Of a stretch of 64,000 nucleotides of DNA, positions 63,187 to 64,000 are shown one piece after another. Location: contig OZ243107.1 of NCBI GenBank assembly GCA_965212245.1, positions 3,224,001 to 3,288,000 of the forward strand, written 5' to 3'. The notes beneath the pieces were generated by a model. The model was not told the origin of the DNA. It worked only from the letters and a program-made list of their open reading frames with translations, and searched no databases. Every line of letters begins with the position of its first letter. The first letter of the stretch is position 1. This stretch comes from CAKZNE01 sp040222435. GTDB taxonomy: Bacteria; Bacteroidota; Bacteroidia; Flavobacteriales; Schleiferiaceae. A program made the position numbers and the translations under genes.

Positions 63187-63298
63187 AGCTATTCTGTGGT
63201 ATCTTGTTTTTGAAATAGAACCCTTTTCTATCTACCTGGTAAAAAGCAGACGCATAAGCTCTGATCTTCAAGCTTAGTGTCCATATTACAATTACCCT

Positions 63299-63306
63299 TA
63301 TATTTG
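63299..63306 (+). promoter_or_regulatory. -7 promoter element of the last gene
   Basis: TATATTTG matches the Bacteroidota -7 consensus TAnnTTTG exactly, 21 nt before the ATG at 63328. A good -33 TTG at the usual distance is not evident. Confidence 0.5.
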
Positions 63307-63327
63307 AGACATAAAATTCTAATTACT

Positions 63328-64000
63328 ATGCGTAAACGTTATACTTTTTTAATGGCGATGGTGCTGGGAGGTGCCATGTCTTCTATAGCACAACTGGACA
63401 CCATAAAGATTGATCTTGGGAACCCTTCCAGCATCAGTACAGCTCCCTGGAATAATATTACGGATGAAGATCAGGGTTCAATAGCTGACCTCTTGAACCA
63501 GAATGGCTTTACCACTGGTATCAGTGTAGCTGTAACCGACTCTTTTAATGGAAATAATACGGCCGGTTTGGTGGCAAATGATTCCTTAAAGGTATCAGAT
63601 AATGCTGCCGGAGATAGTTTTTTTGGTAGTAAAGTACCCGCTGTAGAGGGCCACCAGATAACCGGAGGGTTAACTTTTTATCACATGGACCCCAATACAC
63701 CCTACAGCTTTGCTGTATATGCCTCAAGGGGCGGAGCTTCCGATAATCGTGAAACCAAGTACATTGTGGAGGGAGTTGTAAAGGATTCTGCTAATTTAAA
63801 CGCGGCTGGAAATTCAGATTATCAGGTTCGCTTTTTTGGAATATACCCTGCAGCGGACAGTACCATTGTGTTAACGGCTACCACCGGCCCGAATAACACC
63901 AATGGCAGTGGCTATTACTATATGGGAGCTATTCAGGTAACCTATGTAAATACAGCAGGCCCTGGTACTAAATCACTAGCTCTTACTTCACCTAATGGTG
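63328..64000 (+). CDS. Secreted protein, partial (runs off the window)
   Basis: The frame is open from ATG 63328 to the window end, 224 codons. A signal peptide (MRKRYTFLMAMVLGGAMSSIA) is followed by a beta-rich domain of about 180 residues (IDLGNPSSISTAPWNNITDE, FYHMDPNTPYSFAVYASRGG, YYYMGAIQVTYVN) resembling a galactose-binding-like carbohydrate module. The chain ends at LALTSPNGG, the usual opening of a following Ig-like domain in secreted Bacteroidota proteins. A T9SS tail would be expected beyond the window. The enzymatic domain, if any, is not visible. Confidence 0.75.
   Translation, partial: MRKRYTFLMAMVLGGAMSSIAQLDTIKIDLGNPSSISTAPWNNITDEDQGSIADLLNQNGFTTGISVAVTDSFNGNNTAGLVANDSLKVSDNAAGDSFFGSKVPAVEGHQITGGLTFYHMDPNTPYSFAVYASRGGASDNRETKYIVEGVVKDSANLNAAGNSDYQVRFFGIYPAADSTIVLTATTGPNNTNGSGYYYMGAIQVTYVNTAGPGTKSLALTSPNG

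Noticed and set aside
63044..63277. 77-aa ORF before the last gene
   Set aside because: It is a wrong-frame reading of the phnA remnant.
1..64000. CRISPR arrays, rRNA, tRNA, complete insertion sequences
   Set aside because: No regularly spaced repeats, cloverleaf-ending CCA genes or transposase ORFs were seen by reading; a covariance-model scan could still find a missed small RNA.

Overview
The window comes from a Bacteroidota genome, most likely a marine Flavobacteriales-type organism of moderate GC. Five secreted proteins end in a type IX secretion (T9SS) sorting domain. Promoter-like sites fit the Bacteroidota pattern (TTG, about 20 nt, TAnnTTTG). Other lineage markers are a TonB receptor with a carboxypeptidase-regulatory N-domain, an HU-HIG-type DNA-binding protein, a PNGase F-like enzyme, and the small families DUF6155, DUF6629 and DUF6660. 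No rRNA, tRNA, CRISPR array or complete IS element was seen.

Region 1 (1-17.8 kb) is a mosaic of accessory modules separated by related intergenic repeats (R1 896-1560, R2 5100-5900, R3 10240-10640, R4 17395-17760). The modules are: a divergent XRE regulator/RadC-like JAB pair (1-886); a metal module of CDF exporter, TonB receptor and Cys-rich peptide (1706-5088); a defence-like module of TIR protein, XRE, frameshifted JAB, and a membrane protein with a PLD-like partner (6070-10054); and a heavy-metal RND efflux operon with two His-rich accessory proteins (10736-17307). The repeats hold hairpins whose arms differ between copies yet stay complementary.

Region 2 (18-22 kb) has a T9SS-secreted repeat protein and a 719-aa protein that joins a Cry-toxin-like helical N-domain to a six-hairpin (alpha/alpha) C-domain.

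Region 3 (22-29.5 kb) is the strongest candidate for a novel system. Five tightly packed minus-strand genes encode a DUF2188 protein, a CD-NTase ending in glycine, a single-chain E2-E1-JAB protein, a DUF6602 PD-(D/E)XK-like protein and a second nucleotidyltransferase with a glycine-zipper membrane segment. It resembles type II CBASS, but the conjugation and deconjugation enzymes are one chain, there are two nucleotidyltransferases, and no canonical effector is recognised. Short ORFs and a multi-pass membrane protein lie upstream, and a truncated XRE gene lies just downstream.

Region 4 (30-64 kb) looks more like ordinary chromosome: HU-like protein, hflKC, T9SS-secreted proteins (an M28 peptidase, a PNGase F-like protein with a LamG domain, a 1635-aa beta-helix/Fn3/PKD protein), two HisKA_3/LuxR two-component systems, a C10 peptidase, a possible TULIP/P47-like protein, PhnA/YjdM and the pxpABC 5-oxoprolinase operon. 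Two broken genes are visible here: a secreted protein split by an in-frame TAG (58867-60648) and a C-terminal phnA fragment (63064-63186). The window ends inside a secreted protein.
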